Below, in pieces: positions 63,871 through 64,000 of a stretch of DNA of 64,000 nt. Source of the stretch: Desulfallas thermosapovorans DSM 6562 (GTDB lineage: Bacteria > Bacillota > Desulfotomaculia > Desulfotomaculales > Desulfallaceae). A program made the position numbers and the translations under genes. Where the stretch lies: positions 45,425 through 109,424 of the forward strand of contig NZ_VNHM01000011.1 of NCBI RefSeq assembly GCF_008124625.1. Reading direction: 5' to 3'. The notes below the pieces were generated by a model. It did not search any database. It saw only the letters and a list, made by a program, of their open reading frames with translations, and was not told where the DNA came from. Position 1 is the first letter of the stretch. Each line of letters begins with the position of its first letter.

Positions 63871-64000
63871 AAACCTTTACAATAAATGGTTTCACTCTGC
63901 CTGCTGCTAGTTCGTTGATAAATTCCAGTGGCGACAAGTCATATAAACTACCATGCATGCGGCGCTGGTTATAAAACTGAATATACTCGCTAACAATCCG
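63871..64000 (-). CDS. IS3-type transposase, C-terminal end (cut by the window edge)
   Basis: On the minus strand the last 42-43 codons, not listed as a frame because the gene runs beyond the window, read EYIQFYNQRRMHGSLYDLSP and end in VKPFIVKV then TAA. The YNxxRxHGSLxxxSP block is the typical end of the IS3-family integrase-core transposase (OrfB). The 40 bases downstream (to about 63830) are probably the insertion-sequence end, but no target duplication can be assigned. Confidence 0.75.

Overview
The window looks like a chromosomal segment of a GC-rich Firmicute, most likely a spore-former of the Desulfotomaculum/Pelotomaculum type (order Desulfotomaculales/Peptococcaceae). The clues are gene order close to Bacillus (ftsEX-ctp-minJ-like...uvrB...uvrA; rapZ-yvcK...whiA; gap-pgk-tpi-gpmI-eno-secG), strong GGAGG ribosome-binding sites with many GTG/TTG starts, a CooT nickel protein, a K+-type membrane pyrophosphatase and a tmRNA tag ANKENYALAA. 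The genus is inference; no rRNA or tRNA was seen.

Layout. (1) 122-5893: cell-division and envelope block: ftsE, ftsX, a coiled-coil M23 peptidase, an S41 protease and a MinJ-like PDZ membrane protein. (2) 6063-8700: cooT, then an overlapping pair of a degenerate HAM1/ITPase-like protein and a SIR2-like protein (resembling the KomB-KomC effector pair of the Kongming anti-phage system, but without its deaminase), then a family-4 uracil-DNA glycosylase. (3) 8697-15786: mixed genes: DUF2508, an odd Gly/Gln-rich binding lipoprotein, an SLH surface protein, a regulator/membrane operon, an ankyrin protein and an IscU-like scaffold. (4) 16072-25122: uvrB, a VapBC-like toxin-antitoxin pair, pssA-psd (minus strand), uvrA, uvrC. 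(5) 25123-36607: a structured intergenic element, a HAD phosphatase, an acetyltransferase, a TetR regulator, pgi, a PHP protein, rapZ-yvcK, nifS-thiI, whiA. (6) 36759-47304: rpoN, the lower glycolytic operon, secG, hppA. (7) 47436-50525: small proteins, a thioesterase, an HD protein, smpB and ssrA (tmRNA).

(8) 50504 to at least 62633: a prophage-like element integrated at the 3' end of ssrA. A large serine recombinase ends inside the tmRNA gene. It is followed by an ImmA-like protease and an XRE repressor (minus strand), a divergent operator region, a Cro-like gene and an early region: a Sak4-like ATPase, an SMC/RecF-like ATPase, a replication initiator with an internal array of iterons (probable origin), a RusA resolvase and small unknown genes. 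No structural phage genes and no right attachment site are inside the window. (9) 62634-64000: non-coding GC-rich DNA, one AT-rich orphan gene, a strong palindrome and the 3' end of an IS3-type transposase.

Dispersed repeats tie the window together. A REP-like sequence (core GGGGTCAGGCTTAA) sits at the 3' end of at least six genes in the gene's own direction and supplies their last codons and stop. A second family (GGGGACACACCT...) lies inside the prophage, flanks the SMC-like ATPase gene as inverted copies and grades into a 41-bp tandem array. Glycolysis (pgi, gap to eno), its regulators (yvcK, rapZ) and energy conservation from pyrophosphate (hppA) are all present.
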